A stretch of 64,000 nucleotides of DNA from Siphonodentalium dalli. Its lineage: Eukaryota; Mollusca; Scaphopoda; Gadilida; Siphonodentaliidae. How positions within the stretch are numbered: the first letter of the stretch is position 1; each line of letters opens with the position of its first letter. The DNA lies in contig CP136069.1 in NCBI GenBank assembly GCA_032622095.1, positions 205,708,750 to 205,772,749 on the forward strand, written 5' to 3'. The notes beneath the pieces were generated by a model, which made no database searches, was not told the origin of the DNA, and worked only from the letters and a program-made list of their open reading frames with translations. Below are positions 46,895-59,450 of this stretch, in pieces. The position numbers and the translations under genes were made by a program.

Positions 46895-47258
46895 TGAATC
46901 TGAGAATCTATATATCACTTGGTGGACACTCGATCCTAGGCCACAGCTGTTCCGTATTCCGGTAGAATCTATATATAACTTGGTGGACACTCGATCCAAT
47001 AGGCCACAGCTGTTCCGTATTCCGGTAGTATATATATAAATAGTTTTGGTTCCTCTTCCAAATGGTATATAATATGGAACACGTTGTATATAATGTAATT
47101 CGGAAATTAAGTGGGTCTTAAATGGAAAACACACCATCTTAGTTTATTAGAAAACGTATTGCCCCATTATCATAATAAAGGGTGGGTCTTCAAAGGAAAA
47201 CACACCATCTTAGTTTATTAGAAAATGTACTGCCTACATGATCATAATAAAGGAAGTG
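46895..47258. repeat. Two short tandem duplications
   Basis: A 62-65 bp unit (ACTTGGTGGACACTCGATCC, CACAGCTGTTCCGTATTCCG) is present twice at 46900-47030. A unit of about 79 bp (AAACACACCATCTTAGTTTA, AGAAAA, ATCATAATAAAGG) is present twice at about 47105-47258, with a further direct copy at 53572-53656 on the other side of the giant foldback element. Confidence 0.8.
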
Positions 47259-48719
47259 TCTATTCGCCATCGGATGGCAAATAACGATTCTACCGATATG
47301 CGCTATTTGCCATCCGATGGTATTTTAAAGAAAAGAAAACATATCATATCATCACAATACGCTATTATAATGATGATTCCTACCGCCTTCGTGATAATTA
47401 GGCCCAGTTGACCGTCGGTTGACCACCTACAGATATCCTGGGGGATGGCAAATAAGAAATCGACCAATTTTGAAGGAAATTTCGTATAGTTTGAACATTT
47501 AGTTGCACAAGCTGTCGCTATATGGCCACATAATCACCATTTCTACCCGCCTTACTGAAAACCCGGACCAGTTGACCGTCGGTTGACCACCCACAGATAT
47601 CCTGGGGGGATGGCAAATAAGAAATCGACCAATTTTGAAGGAAATTTCGTATAGTTTTAACATATAGTGGCACAAACTGTCGCTATATGGCCACATACTC
47701 ACCATTTCTACCCGCCTTACTGAAAACAACGACCCCCACCATCACCCCCGGGGTGAAAATGGAGCAATTTCTGGAACGGTAAGGATTTCGGCCGATTTGA
47801 CGACATTGGTGGGTGACCGGCCCCATATAAATTGTTTCGGTACTTTTGAACAATTCGTTCTGCCTGCGGGGCGATTTCCGGTTCGTGCGGTATAATAACG
47901 GCGTCATTGACACATTTTGGGCCATCGGAATATCTCACTGACAATTCCATCTGATTGAGCGCACCGAGAAACCCCTATATACCAAATTTCAGTTCGATAT
48001 CTTGAAACATGTAATAGAAATCCATTGACAATGTTTTCTACTGTAAATTCTCATTGCAATTTGGCGAACCCCTTGAGGAACAGAGTTTGATTGACGTATC
48101 TTCACGTTGTCTACATCAGCGTTCCTATGTCGTTTGGCGTCCAACCAAGTGTACGATTGATCAGGGCATGCCCGATTTGATAGGAATCACCCTTTATGCG
48201 ATCAAAATCTGTTTCCAATTATCAGATATGTACGGTGTATTCGTTAACCTCTTAGAAAGTTTGAACTCTAAGTCACGCCCACAAAGCACATCAATTTCCA
48301 CGACGTATATTCAAATGGCTGTATCTCATAGACGTCTCAACGTGCGGAGCTGCGCGATACGTCGTTTGGGCGGATACAACATCGGCTACTCCATGATGTA
48401 CAAGTTGAATATATATTCATAGCGATAATTCAACTATTAAGGGGCACATGTTAACAAAGTGGCTCAAATTTGTTTGGTTTCCATTAATCATGATATTCAA
48501 ATTAAACACAAGTTTTGGAGAAAGAGCGATTTTGACAATGACGCCACCCTGATTCAACCCTAAAAACGTCACTGGCACATGCTGTAATGAACGACCTTGA
48601 TTGTCCTTGACCTTGCCCTACCCTATCATTTTTCCAAATGCCATTTTCGTGATCACCAATATATGTGCTACACACTCACATCATTGGCATGTGACATATG
48701 GACGAATTTTTTCATTTAA

Positions 48720-50060
48720 GGGAGAATCACCCATTTACGCCCAATTTGCATGTGGCCGCTATAATTGGCTATATAACCGAGTATTTTTGACAATAATTTG
48801 GCCGTAGGTTCGCAATAGGCGGAGTCACCCGCACAAGTGGCCACAAATAAGATAAATCTCCCAGAATCGGAATTTTTTTGACAGTAATTTGCCCATACGG
48901 CGGCTATGGACGAATTCCCAACAAGATGGGCTATGGCGCAATAACATAGGTATCTTACAATCGGGAGTTTGGCTTCATTTTGTGGCCGGTTTGCACATAT
49001 GTACAGACTCTATTTACGCCCAGTTTGCGGCCGGAAATAATGGGCTAACCGTATACGTTTTGATAGTGATTTGGCCCTATAGTGATTATGACACATTTAC
49101 ACAAAAAGTGGCCACCAATAGCATCGATATCTCACAATCGGGAATTTTGCGATATTTTAGGGTTCGTTTGGATTCCAGACTCCACTTACGTCCAATTTGT
49201 GGCCAGGTAAAATGGACGACCCGGGTACTTTCCCGAATGTGATTCGCACCTCAATTCGAGTCAATTGGCTATGTATGATTTCACACCAAAAGGGCCCCCA
49301 ATTACATAGATCTACCAAAATCAGGAATTTTGCAACAGTTTAGAGTCGGTTTTTATTCCAACCAGACTATACTTACGCCCAATCTGTAGCCGGTTATAAT
49401 GGGTTACTCAGGAGAAGTTTTACAGCGATTTGCCCATACAGTGGCAAAAGACGAATGCACACAAATAGGCTATACTTACGCCCAATTTGTGGCCGGGTAT
49501 AATGGGCTATCCGGGTACTCTTATTGCGGTGATTTGCCCATATTATAGTAGCTATAGACGAATTGACACCAATATGGGCCACAAATACGATAGATCTCCC
49601 ACAATCGGAAATTTAGTAACGTTTTGGGTCCGTTTTGACGCCATACTCTACTTACGCACAACTTGTGGCCGGGCATAATAAGCTAGCGAGGACATTTTTG
49701 ATAGTGATTTGCCCCTAGGGTTACCATAGACGAATTCTCATCAAAAGGGGCTACCTTTAACATAGGTCTTCCACAATAAGGAATATATAGCAAAATTTCC
49801 CGGTCTGTTTTGACGCCATACTCTACTTACGCCCAATTTGTGGCCGGGTATAATGGGCTATATTGTCTATGTACGAATTCACTCCAAAATGGGCCATAAA
49901 TAGGATTGAACCCCCCCCCCCCCTAGTGTGGCTATGACGATTTCATCCCAAGAGTGGTCACCAATGCAATAGATCTCCCACAATCGGAAATTTAACAATT
50001 TCGGGGTTAGTTTTGACTCTACTTGCGCCCAATTTGTGGCCTGGCATAATGAGCTACTTG
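48720..50060. repeat. Diverged 150-170 bp tandem repeats in the foldback centre
   Basis: About seven degenerate units carry ACGCCCAATTTGTGGCCGG, ATAATGGGCTA, GATTTGCCC and ATAGATCTCCCACAATCGG. The first unit belongs to the left inverted arm, and its complement appears at 51355-51490 in the right arm. A run of C occurs at about 49910-49923. Confidence 0.75.
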
Positions 50061-50224
50061 CTGCCGATCCTGGCCAATCCGGCAAATATTTCGAATCGGT
50101 GGCTGAAGAAATACTAGCTACCAATTTGGTGTGAGGTTTGGGGGCGTTCTAGGTGGTGATTTTTTGCGGATAAGGAATCAGGAATAAAATGGCTCAAACC
50201 CGAGGTATCCTCCGGGGTGAGGGG

Positions 50225-51262
50225 TGATGTGTTTATAGTGAGTATTAGGGGCGAGCCATCCACACATGCCGTTAAATTGGCCCAAATCACTACATTCTCG
50301 AAAATGCTCCATACCCCATTTTTACCCCCATCGGAGTGGCACCCCCGGGGGTGATGGTGGGGGTCGGGGTGTTTCTATGGGGTATTTGGGGGCCGGCCAC
50401 CCACCCATGCCGTCAAATCGGCCGAAATCATTACCGTTCTCGAAAATGCTCCATACCCTATTTTCACCCCCTCGGGTGCCATCGCCCCCGGGGGTGGTGG
50501 GTTGGGGTCGGGGTGTTTACAGGGGGATTGTGGGGCCGGCCGGCCACTCACCCATGCCGTCAAATCGGCCGAAATCCTTACGGTTCTCGAAATTGCTTCA
50601 TAACCCATTTTCACCCCCTCGGGGTGGTACCCCCCGGGGGTGATGGATGGGGGGTTCGGGTGTTTCTTTGGGGTATTTGGGGCCGGCCACCCACCCATGC
50701 CGTCAAATCGGCCGAAATCCTTACCGTTCTCGAAATTGCTCCATACCCATTTCACCCCCTCGTGGTGGTACCACCCGGAGTGATGGGTGGGGGGGGGGGG
50801 TCTTCGTGTTTCTAGGGGTATTTGGGGCCGGCCACCCACCATGCCGTCAAATCGGCCGAAATTCTTACGTTTCTCGAAATTGCTTCATAACCCATTATCA
50901 CCCCCTCGGGGTGGTACTCCCGGGGTGATGGATGGGGGGGGGGGGGGGGGGTTCGGGTGTTTCTTTGGGGTATTTTGGCCGGCCACCCACCCATGCCGTC
51001 AAATCGCCCGAAATCCTTACCGTTCTCGAAATTGCTCCATACCCCATTTCACCCCCTCGTGGTGGTACCTCCCGGAGTGATGGGTGGGGGTCTTCGTGTT
51101 TCTAGGGGTATTTGGGGCCGGCCACCCACCCATGCCGTCAAATCGGCCAAAATCCTTACCGTTCTCGAAATTGCTCCATACCCCATTTTCACCTCCTCGG
51201 GAGGTACCCCCCCGGGGTGATGGGTGGGGGGGGGGTCGGGGTGTTTCTAGGGGTATATGGGG
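50225..51262. repeat. GC-rich 145-bp tandem repeat with G and C runs
   Basis: Seven units carry CCATGCCGTCAAATCGGCC, CTTACCGTTCTCGAAATTGC and CACCCCCTCGGGG; motif starts near 50265, 50407, 50551, 50697, 50840, 50993 and 51131 give a period of about 145 bp. Runs of up to about 17 G occur near 50937-50951. One inverted unit is present in the left arm at about 47725-47830. Long ORFs across it on both strands are by-products of composition and repetition. Confidence 0.85.
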
Positions 51263-53807
51263 CCGTCCAACTGAGGGTCAACTGATCCGGGTTTTCGGTA
51301 AGGCGGGTAGAAATGGTGATTATGTGGCCATATAGCGATAGCTTGTGCCATTATTTCCGGCCGCAAATTGGGCGTAAGTAGAGTCTGTATATATGTGAGT
51401 CCGCCTATTGCGAACCTACGGCCAAATTATTGTCAAAAATACTCGGTTATATAGCCAATTATAGCGGCCACATGCAAATTGGGCGTAAATGGGTGTTTCT
51501 CCCTTAAATGAACAAATTCGTCCAGAAAATTATGAAAAAATTAAATATGTCACATGCCGATGATGTGAGTGTGTAGCACATATATTGGTGATCACGAAAA
51601 TTGCATTTGGCAAAATGATAGGGCAAGGTCAAAACTTGTGTTTAATTTGAATTATCATGATTAATGGAAACCAAACAAATGTGAGCCACTTTGTTGACAT
51701 GTGCCCATTAATAGTTGAATTATCGCTATGAATATATATTCAACTTGTACATGGAGTAGCCGATGTTGTATCCGTCCTAACGTCGCGCTCCGCACGTTGA
51801 GACGTCTATGAGATACAGCCATTTGAATATACGTCGTGGAAATTGATGTGCTTTGTGGGCGTGACTTAGAGTTCAAACTTTCTAAGAGGTTAACGAATAC
51901 ACCGTACATATCTGATAATTGGAAACAGATTTTGATCGCATAAAGGGCGATTCCTATCAAATCGGGCATGCCCTGATCAATCGTACACTTGGCTGGACGC
52001 TAAACGACCTAGGAACTCTGATGTAGACAACGTGAAGATACGTCAATCAAACTCTGTAAGGGTTTCGCCAAATTGCAATGAGAATTTACAGTAGAAAACA
52101 TTGTCAATGGATTTCTCTTACATGTTTCAAGATATCGAACTGATGATTATGTGGCCATATAGCGACAGCTTGTGCCACTAAATGTTCAAATATTTGCCAT
52201 CCCCCCAGGATATCTGTGGGTGGTCAACCGACGGTCAACTGGTCCGGGTTTTCTGTAAGGCGGGTAGAAATGGTGATTATGTGGCCATATAGCGACAGCT
52301 TGTGCCACTAAATGGTCAAACTATACGAAATTTCCTTCAAAATTGGTCGATTTCTTATTTGCCATCCCCCCAGGATATCTGTGGGTGGTTAACCGACGGT
52401 CAACTGGTCCGGGTTTTCTGTAAGGCGGGTAGAAATGGTGATTATGTGGCCATATAGCGACAGCTTGTGCCACTAAATGGTCAAACTATACGAAATTTCC
52501 TTCAAAATTGGTCGATTTCTTATTTGCCATCCCCCCAGGATATCTGTGGGTGGTCAACCGACGGTCAACTGGTCCGGGTTTTCTGTAAGGCGGGTAGAAA
52601 TGGTGATTATGTGGCCATATAGCGACAGCTTGTGCAACTAAATGTTCAAACTATACGAAATTTCCTTCAAAATTGGTCGATTTCTTATTTGCCATCCCCC
52701 CAGGATATCTGTGGGTGGTCAACCGACGGTCAACTGGTCCGGGTTTTCTGTAAGGCGGGTAGAAATGGTGATTATGTGGCCATATAGCGACAGCTTGTGC
52801 CACTAAATGTTCAAACTATACGAAATTTCCTACAAAATTGGTCGATTTCTTATTTGCCATCCCCCCAGGATATATGTGGGTGGTCAACCGACGGTCAACT
52901 GGTCCGGGTTTTTTTTATAAGGCGGGTAGAAATGGTGATTATGTGGCCATATAGCGACAGCTTGTGCCACTAAATGGTCAAACTATACGAATTTCCTTCA
53001 AAATTGGTCGATTTCTTATTTGCCATCCCCCCAGGATATCTGTGGGTGGTCAACCGACGGTCAACTGGTCCGAGTTTTCTGTAAGGCGGATAGAAATGGT
53101 GATTATGTGGTCATATAGGGACAAATTGTGCCACTAAATGTTCAAACTATACGAAATTTCCTTAAAAATTGGTCGATTTCTTATTTGCCATCCCCCCAGG
53201 ATATCTGTGGGTGGTCAACCGACGGTCAACTGGTCCGGGTTTTCTGTAAGGCGGGTAGAAATGGTGATTATGTGGCCATATAGCGACAGCTTGTGCCACT
53301 AAATGTTCAAACTATACGAAATTTCCTTCAAAATTGGTCGATTTCTTATTTGCCATCCCCCCCAGGATATCTGTGGGTGGTCAACCGACGGTCAACTGGT
53401 CCGGGTTTTCTGTAAGGCGGGTAGAAATGGTGATTATGTGGCCATATAGCGACAGCTTGTGCCACTAAATGTTCAAACTATACGAATTTTCCTTCAAAAT
53501 TGGTCGATTTCTTATTTGCCATCCCCCCAGGATATCTGTGGGTGGTCAACCGATGGCGAGTAGCCGCTGCCCATAATAAAGGGTGGGTTTTAAAAGGAAA
53601 ACACACCATCTTAGTTTATTAGAAAATGTACTGCCCACATGATCATAATAAAGGGAAATCATTTTAACACAAAGCTATCAGTAAAATTCGCATGATAATT
53701 AAAAAATATTACGATGAGATAGTAAGACTGTGAGGTATAAAGGATTATAAACATATAATTAAGAAAACCAGTGTTCAAGGCATGCCAGTGCTACTACTTC
53801 CTGTTTT

Positions 53808-55860
53808 TAGTTCACCTGAGACGAAGTCTCCGGTGGAGCTATAGTCATCACTCCTCATCCGTCCGTCCGTCCGTCCATCCGTTAACAATTCTTTGAACAT
53901 CTTCTCCTCTGGAACTTTAAGACCGAATTGGTTCATAATTGGTGTGGATGTTCCCTAGGTGACTCTCATTCAGATTTGTTCAACTGAGGTTACTGGGTCA
54001 AATAGTTGCGAAACCAGGGCCATAACTCTATTCCTCCATAGTAATTCTTACAACGACTTCTTGTCCAAAACCATTGGGCCGATTTAGCTAATATTTGGTA
54101 TGGAGGGTCCTTGGGTGACTGGTGTTCAGAGTTGTTCAAATGAGGTCACCCGGACAATTAGTTGAGAAACCAGGGCCATAACTCACAGTAATTCTTAGAA
54201 TTACTTCTTCTCAAGAAATATTGGGCCGATTAGGTTATATATGGTACGGAGGGACCTTGGATGACTGGGGTTCAGATTTGTTCAAATGGGATCACTGGGT
54301 CAAATAGGGGCAGAGCCAGGGACATAACGCTAAAAAAAATTACATTTTGACCTTTGATTTTTAGCTCACCTAAGACGAAGTCTCCGGTGGAGCTATAGTC
54401 ATCACTCCTCGTCCGTCGTCCGTCCATCCGTCCGTCCATCCGTCCATCCGTCAACAATTCTTTAAACATCTTCTCCTCTGGATCCGTAAGATCGAATTGG
54501 TTCATATTTGGTGTGGATGTTCCCTAGGTGACTCTCATTCAGATTTGTTCAAATGAGGTTACTGTGTAAATAGTTGTGAAACCAGGGCCATAACTCCATT
54601 CCTCCATAGTAATTCTTACAACGACTTCTTGTCCAGAACCATTGGGCCGATTTAGCTAATATTTGGTATCAAGGGTCCTTGGGTGACTGGTATTCAGATT
54701 TGTTCAAATGAGGTTACCCGGTCAATTAATGGAGAAACCAGGGCCATAACTCATAGTAATTCTTAGAATGACTTCTTCTAAAAAAATATTGGGCCGATTT
54801 AGCTTATATATTGGTAAGGAGGGACCTTGGGTGACTGGAGTTCAGATGTTTTCAAATGTTGTCACTGGGTCAAATAGGGGCAGAGCCATGGACATAACTC
54901 TAAAAAAAAATTCATTTTTGCATTTTGACCTTTGATTTTTTTAGACACATCACAGCTACCCCACCCCACCCTCCCCCACCCACCATCACATATGTAGGAG
55001 TAACATAAAGCTGTTTGTGCAGTCGTTAAAACATAATTATCTAAATGTCAACACCTCTCCAAGACATACTGGTAGCTGATAGTGGTTTCATGAATGGAAT
55101 TTAATCCCAGAGAATGCACTGGCTTTCAAGGTCATGGAAATTTTGTTAAGCCAATGTAGTCAGGCATTCAAATAAATCATGTTTGTCATATTCTCGCAGG
55201 GATGTCCCCACAGAGTTGTGGGGGGTGATTGACAGATTTGTTCAATGAAATGTAATGTTTAAGCTCACCTGAGACGAATCTATAGTCATCGCTTCTCATC
55301 TGTCACCTGTTCATCTGTCTGTCCGTCCATCCACCTGTCAACAATTCTTTTAACATCTTCTCTAGGTCATAAGACTGAATGGGTTCATATTTGGTGTGGA
55401 TGTTTCCTAGGTGACTCACATTCAGATTTGTTCAAATGAGGTCACGCTGTCAAATGGTTGTGAAGCCAGGGCCATAACTCTTGCCCTCCATAGTAATTCT
55501 TAAAAACGACTTCTCATGTACCATCAGGTTGAATGGGTTCATATTTGGTATGAAGGGTCCTTTGGTGACTGTAGTTCAGATTTGTTCAAATGAGGTCACC
55601 TGGTCAAATAGGAGCCAAGCTTCCTTCACGCGGACCATCAGGTTTATTTTACTGATATTTAGTATGAATGGTTCTTTGGTGTCTGGGATTCAAACTTATT
55701 CGGATGGGGTCACCAGGTTAAATATGGTGGGACCAGGGACATAACTGTATGTCTCTATAGTAATACTTAAAATGTCTTCTCAAGAGAGGTTGGACTATTT
55801 AGCTTACATATAGTATGGAGGATCATTTAGTGACTGAGATTCAGATTTGTTAACCTGTTA
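53808..55860. repeat. Three diverged copies of a roughly 550-bp dispersed repeat
   Basis: Copies start at about 53808, 54360 and 55262 with AGCTCACCTGAGACGAAGTC, continue into GTCCGTCCATCCGTC runs, CAACAATTCTTTGAACATCT, and repeated lines such as GCCATAACTC and TTCAGATTTGTTCAAATGAG (an internal unit of about 170 bp). AGCTCACCTGAG-type repeats with GTCCGTCC runs are a familiar abundant class in bivalve genomes. The short hairpin GAGACGAAGTCTC near the end is Helitron-like, but clean termini were not identified. The stretch 54950-55261 is unrelated non-coding DNA. Confidence 0.65.
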
Positions 55861-56369
55861 AGAAATGACGGGGCTATGGGTACTTAAGACTTTAGTGTCT
55901 AATAAAATCATTAAATTACAAAATTCATTAAAACATCTACCTTGGAACTACCTGACTGATTAATCTGACATACATATAGTGTTGTTGGGTCCATGGATAA
56001 TTGGGCTTTAAACATGTCTAAATGGTTTTATAAAAAGGCGCTTGTGAGATTGGAAATTTCCAACAATTGAGAAAGTTTGAGATGTCGGTTGTGAAATTCC
56101 AACCTAAGACTTGGGAGTCTGGAGCCCGGTCGGGAGGGGAAATGTTGAGCTGGAGGAAGAGGGGTGATCAGTAGTGTACAGTTGGTAATTTAAAGGTAGA
56201 TCTACATACATGAAGCCTCTCTATCCACATATCCTGTTTAGATCTAATTCTTTTAAAGTGATTATGAAAAGTTCTGACTGTTGTGGTCTCCAGAGTCCCA
56301 GTCTTATCAGTCTTTGCAGTCTGGTGAGCGACACCACAGTCTTTGACTGTTTTGTATAATTATAGTATA

Positions 56370-56680
56370 CTAGCTGATGTGTCCGACTTCGTCTGGGCTT
56401 TTTATGGATTTCTTTGTGATGGCCTCCTTCTGGGCAGAATAAACAGCATCTGGATCGGTCGAGGTCCAGAATCATGTCTATATATGAGCGTATATGACCG
56501 ATGTTAAGGTCAAGGACACGGTCAAACGTGAAATTGCAATCGCCCATATTGTTCCATGGATCAAAGTAGGCCCACATACCAAATTTGAGTCGGATTGGTC
56601 GAGGTCCAGAAACATGCCTATATGAGCATATATGGGCCAAGTCAAGGCTAAGGACACGGTCGCACATGAATGTTTAATGA
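56370..56680 (-). mobile_element. Helitron-like 3' end of a second family
   Basis: On the minus strand the sequence runs AGCCCAGACGAAGTCGGACA, CATCAG, CTAG and T: an imperfect hairpin followed by CTAG, as in the main family but with different stem bases. Two units of about 125 bp with GGTCGAGGTCCAGAA and CATATATGGGCC-like blocks follow. The other terminus was not found; the repeats at 56690-57900 may be part of the same element. Confidence 0.6.
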
Positions 56681-56689
56681 TAGGTTGGT

Positions 56690-57900
56690 TCAAGAAAGCA
56701 CGTGGCACCTTAAACAAAGCAGATGGCAAACGATAAAAGGCGAATTTTGAGGGACCCCCTACCACACGTAAACTATTGAACACATCACGAACTGAATGGA
56801 TGTGCTCTCCAGTCAAACGACGGTGTGGGCAAATGACTTTGCTATCACGAAGTACACAATTGTTGTAAATGGGTTAGTACCCGATAGCCATCTACACTTT
56901 ATAAAAAGTGGCTGACAAATAAAAAAGGCGATTTTTCACTGTTTTAGGACCCCCTACCTGATTTGAAGACTATAACAAACCACGAACTGGAACGATATCC
57001 TTGCAGTATTAACACAGTGTATGGACTATGTGTAGTTATCTAAGGAAGAACACCATTTATATAGATGAATTGGGTTCAGAAAGCACGAGCACTTTACGAA
57101 AAGTGGCTGGAAAATAAGAAAGTCACAATTTTGAGGACCCCCTACCATATTTAAAGTCACGAAGACACACGTGCTGAAATGATATGCTCTCAATATTAAC
57201 CGATGGTGTGACCAAAGGTTAGTTTTTATCAGGATACACACACCATGGATATGTCTGTTCCAGAAATCCTGCACTATGTGTCACTTCACAACAAGCGGCT
57301 GACAAATGTTCACTGTATTGTGTACCCCTACCCCATTTGAAGACATCACGTACTGAAGTGATTGAGCTCTCAATATCAACATCTGTTGTGGCCGAATTGC
57401 TATTGTATCACACACAATACGACTTATAAGACTATGTTGGCCTCTTAACAAACAAAAACGGCTGGCAAATAACCAAAATGCAATTTTAACTGTTTGCGTG
57501 ACCACCTACGCTATTTTAATTCATGAAAACACCACGAAATGAAGCGACATGCTCTCAGTTTTAAGTGAGGATGTGGACATAATGACAGTTCTATCTGGAA
57601 GTAAACAATTTATATGGATGGTTTGGTTCCTGACTCCTAGGAGTTTTGCAATAATCTGCTGGCAAATACGAAAGGGGAATGTTTACTTTTTTGGGGATTC
57701 CCTACCATATTTGAAATCTTGAACATACCACGAACTAAAATGATGTATATGTTTAGCAGATGGTGTCGAGAAAAGGCTATTCGGTCAGGAAATATTTAAT
57801 TACTTCGGATGCATGGGCTCGTTTTCGAAAGCCTGCGACACCTTACAAAAGCGAACGGCAAACCAGAACGGCCATTTTCGATGGTTTGGACACCGCATAC
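56690..57900. repeat. Decayed tandem repeat, about 185 bp unit, seven units
   Basis: Each unit has a form of AAGTGGCTGACAAATA, GACCCCCTACCATATTTGAA, CACGAACTGAAATGAT and GCTCTCA. Divergence between units is high, so the array is old. Short ORFs are not conserved between units. The stretch 57901-58930 holds no supported gene; one minus-strand stretch near 58566-58742 is open but unassignable. Confidence 0.7.
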
Positions 57901-58933
57901 CATATTTTAATCTTGAACACCGAATATATGACAACGTTCTCTCAGCTACACATCGGACTATTTTGCTTTTGATTTCGATATACTGGTGTATAAAGCTGAG
58001 AGAAATGCCACCTTGGTGAGACTATAGTGTGGATTCATTTGAATATAATATATATATATTTTTGATATATTACTTATTATTTAGAGGGACAGTAACAATC
58101 ACAAAGTCGAAGTCGATACATATTTATTTATATAACTGTTATCAATAAAATGTGTTGTTGTTGTAACTTTGGGTCTGGAAGCCTTTAATCACTTAAGCAG
58201 TAATTTACAGCAAACGAGTAATGTTGGGAACTTTGTTATAGTTCTTAACAAAAATATGCAATTTTTCGACACAAAACGTGTTTGGGTGAAGGGTAGCTAA
58301 AATCCATTATTTCGCAAACCGTTTTTAATTGCTGTTAACTTCTTTCTACGTATGTTTGTCAGATAACTGCTACACCATATGGATTATATATTTTGCCATT
58401 ATTGCAATATCTATTTGAATGATAATGTTTTAAATCAAATATTTTTGTGAAAAAGAGTGTTTTTTTTCGGCAAAAAATAAATGTTTCGGCTCAAAATGGC
58501 GGGAAAATCAAAATTAAACAACACAATTTTCATATGGAGTAGAAATATGGTATGATGCTGTAATTTTAATACCAACAAACAATGTTGGCAAATATGGACA
58601 CAGCCGAATGGCTCGCTTGACCAAAATCGTTAATTTCTGGAAATGTCACTGGTGGGTATCGTTCGTCGTCGATATGACAATAGCCAACACCGATTTCGTT
58701 ATTTTTCACAATAATTTTCGTGGTTTCAACTTGTTCTACCATGGGTAGGGGTATCTCGAAAACTAGAGCTCTTTTTAGATTTGGCCGCTGCACTATTAGG
58801 CATTGGCCAAATCAATGCGCAACGAAGGTCCATCTAGTTATTAACACCGAAACACACTACCTCCCAATTACCTATTATATACGACCTTGCATAACCGTTC
58901 CTGGTAATCGGCTTCCAATATTCCGATGTCAGA

Positions 58934-59450
58934 ATGTACAATCAGCACCAAATTAAAACAATTGACTTTCATACTCGTTCTCAAGGGCAATTAATTGCGT
59001 CGAAACATACCCCAATTGCGCAATCAAATTCTACTGTAGAATGTTCCAGTTGTACTGAATCATATTCCATTTGTACTGTAGCATGTTGCAATTGCACTGA
59101 AGCGCAATTCAATTGTTCTGAAGCATGTTCCAATTACACTGCATCGCAATCGAATTGTACTAAATCATGTTTCAATTTCACTGAAGCGCAATTCAATTGT
59201 TCTGAAGCATGTTCCAATTACACTGCATCGCAATCGAATTGTACTAAATCATGTTTCAATTTCACTGAAGCGCAATTCAATTGTTCTGAAGCATGTTCCA
59301 ATTACACTGCATCGCAATCGAATTGTACTAAATCATAATTCAATTGCACTGAAGCGCAATCAAATTGTTCTGAAGTATGTTCTAATTTCACTGAAGCGCA
59401 ATTTAATTGTTCTGAAGTATAATCCAATTTCACTGAAACGCATTTGAAAA
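58934..59450. repeat. 21-bp minisatellite, 84-bp higher-order unit; 134-codon ORF
   Basis: Units of 21 bp such as TTCAATTGTTCTGAAGCATG run from about 59020 to 59450. Four different 21-mers form an 84-bp higher-order unit present about two and a half times (59100-59335). A plus-strand ORF (58934-59338) reads them as heptads FNFTEAQ, FNCSEAC, SNYTASQ, SNCTKSC, each with an N-x-S/T sequon and many with Cys. The ORF has no signal peptide and no homologous domain, and the repeats continue past its stop, so it is more likely a satellite than a gene. Confidence 0.85.

Larger units (their letters stand above)
47262..53567. mobile_element. 6.3-kb giant foldback element with subrepeat arrays
   Basis: The two ends share CGCCATCGG in inverse orientation (left about 47267, right about 53548-53556). 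Long inverted arms follow: 47990-48835 is the complement of about 51395-52140. Outer parts are arrays of a 165-bp unit with CAGGATATCTGTGGG, CAACCGACGGTCAACTGG and AAGGCGGGTAGAAATGG: about two units on the left (47400-47720, inverted) and about nine on the right (52143-53545). It is inserted in a 79-bp tandem repeat. The layout resembles the Foldback/Galileo class of Drosophila, in which arms are made of unequal tandem subrepeats; superfamily here is unproven. No transposase was recognised. Confidence 0.8.

Noticed and set aside
50266-50842. ORFs of 125-159 codons on both strands in the GC-rich array
   Set aside because: Overlapping opposite-strand ORFs arise from the GC-rich 145-bp repeat; composition is Pro/Gly/Arg-rich and frames are not kept between units.
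58566-58742. Minus-strand 58-codon stretch of protein-like composition
   Set aside because: No recognisable family, overlaps an equally open plus-strand frame, and splice sites cannot be judged.
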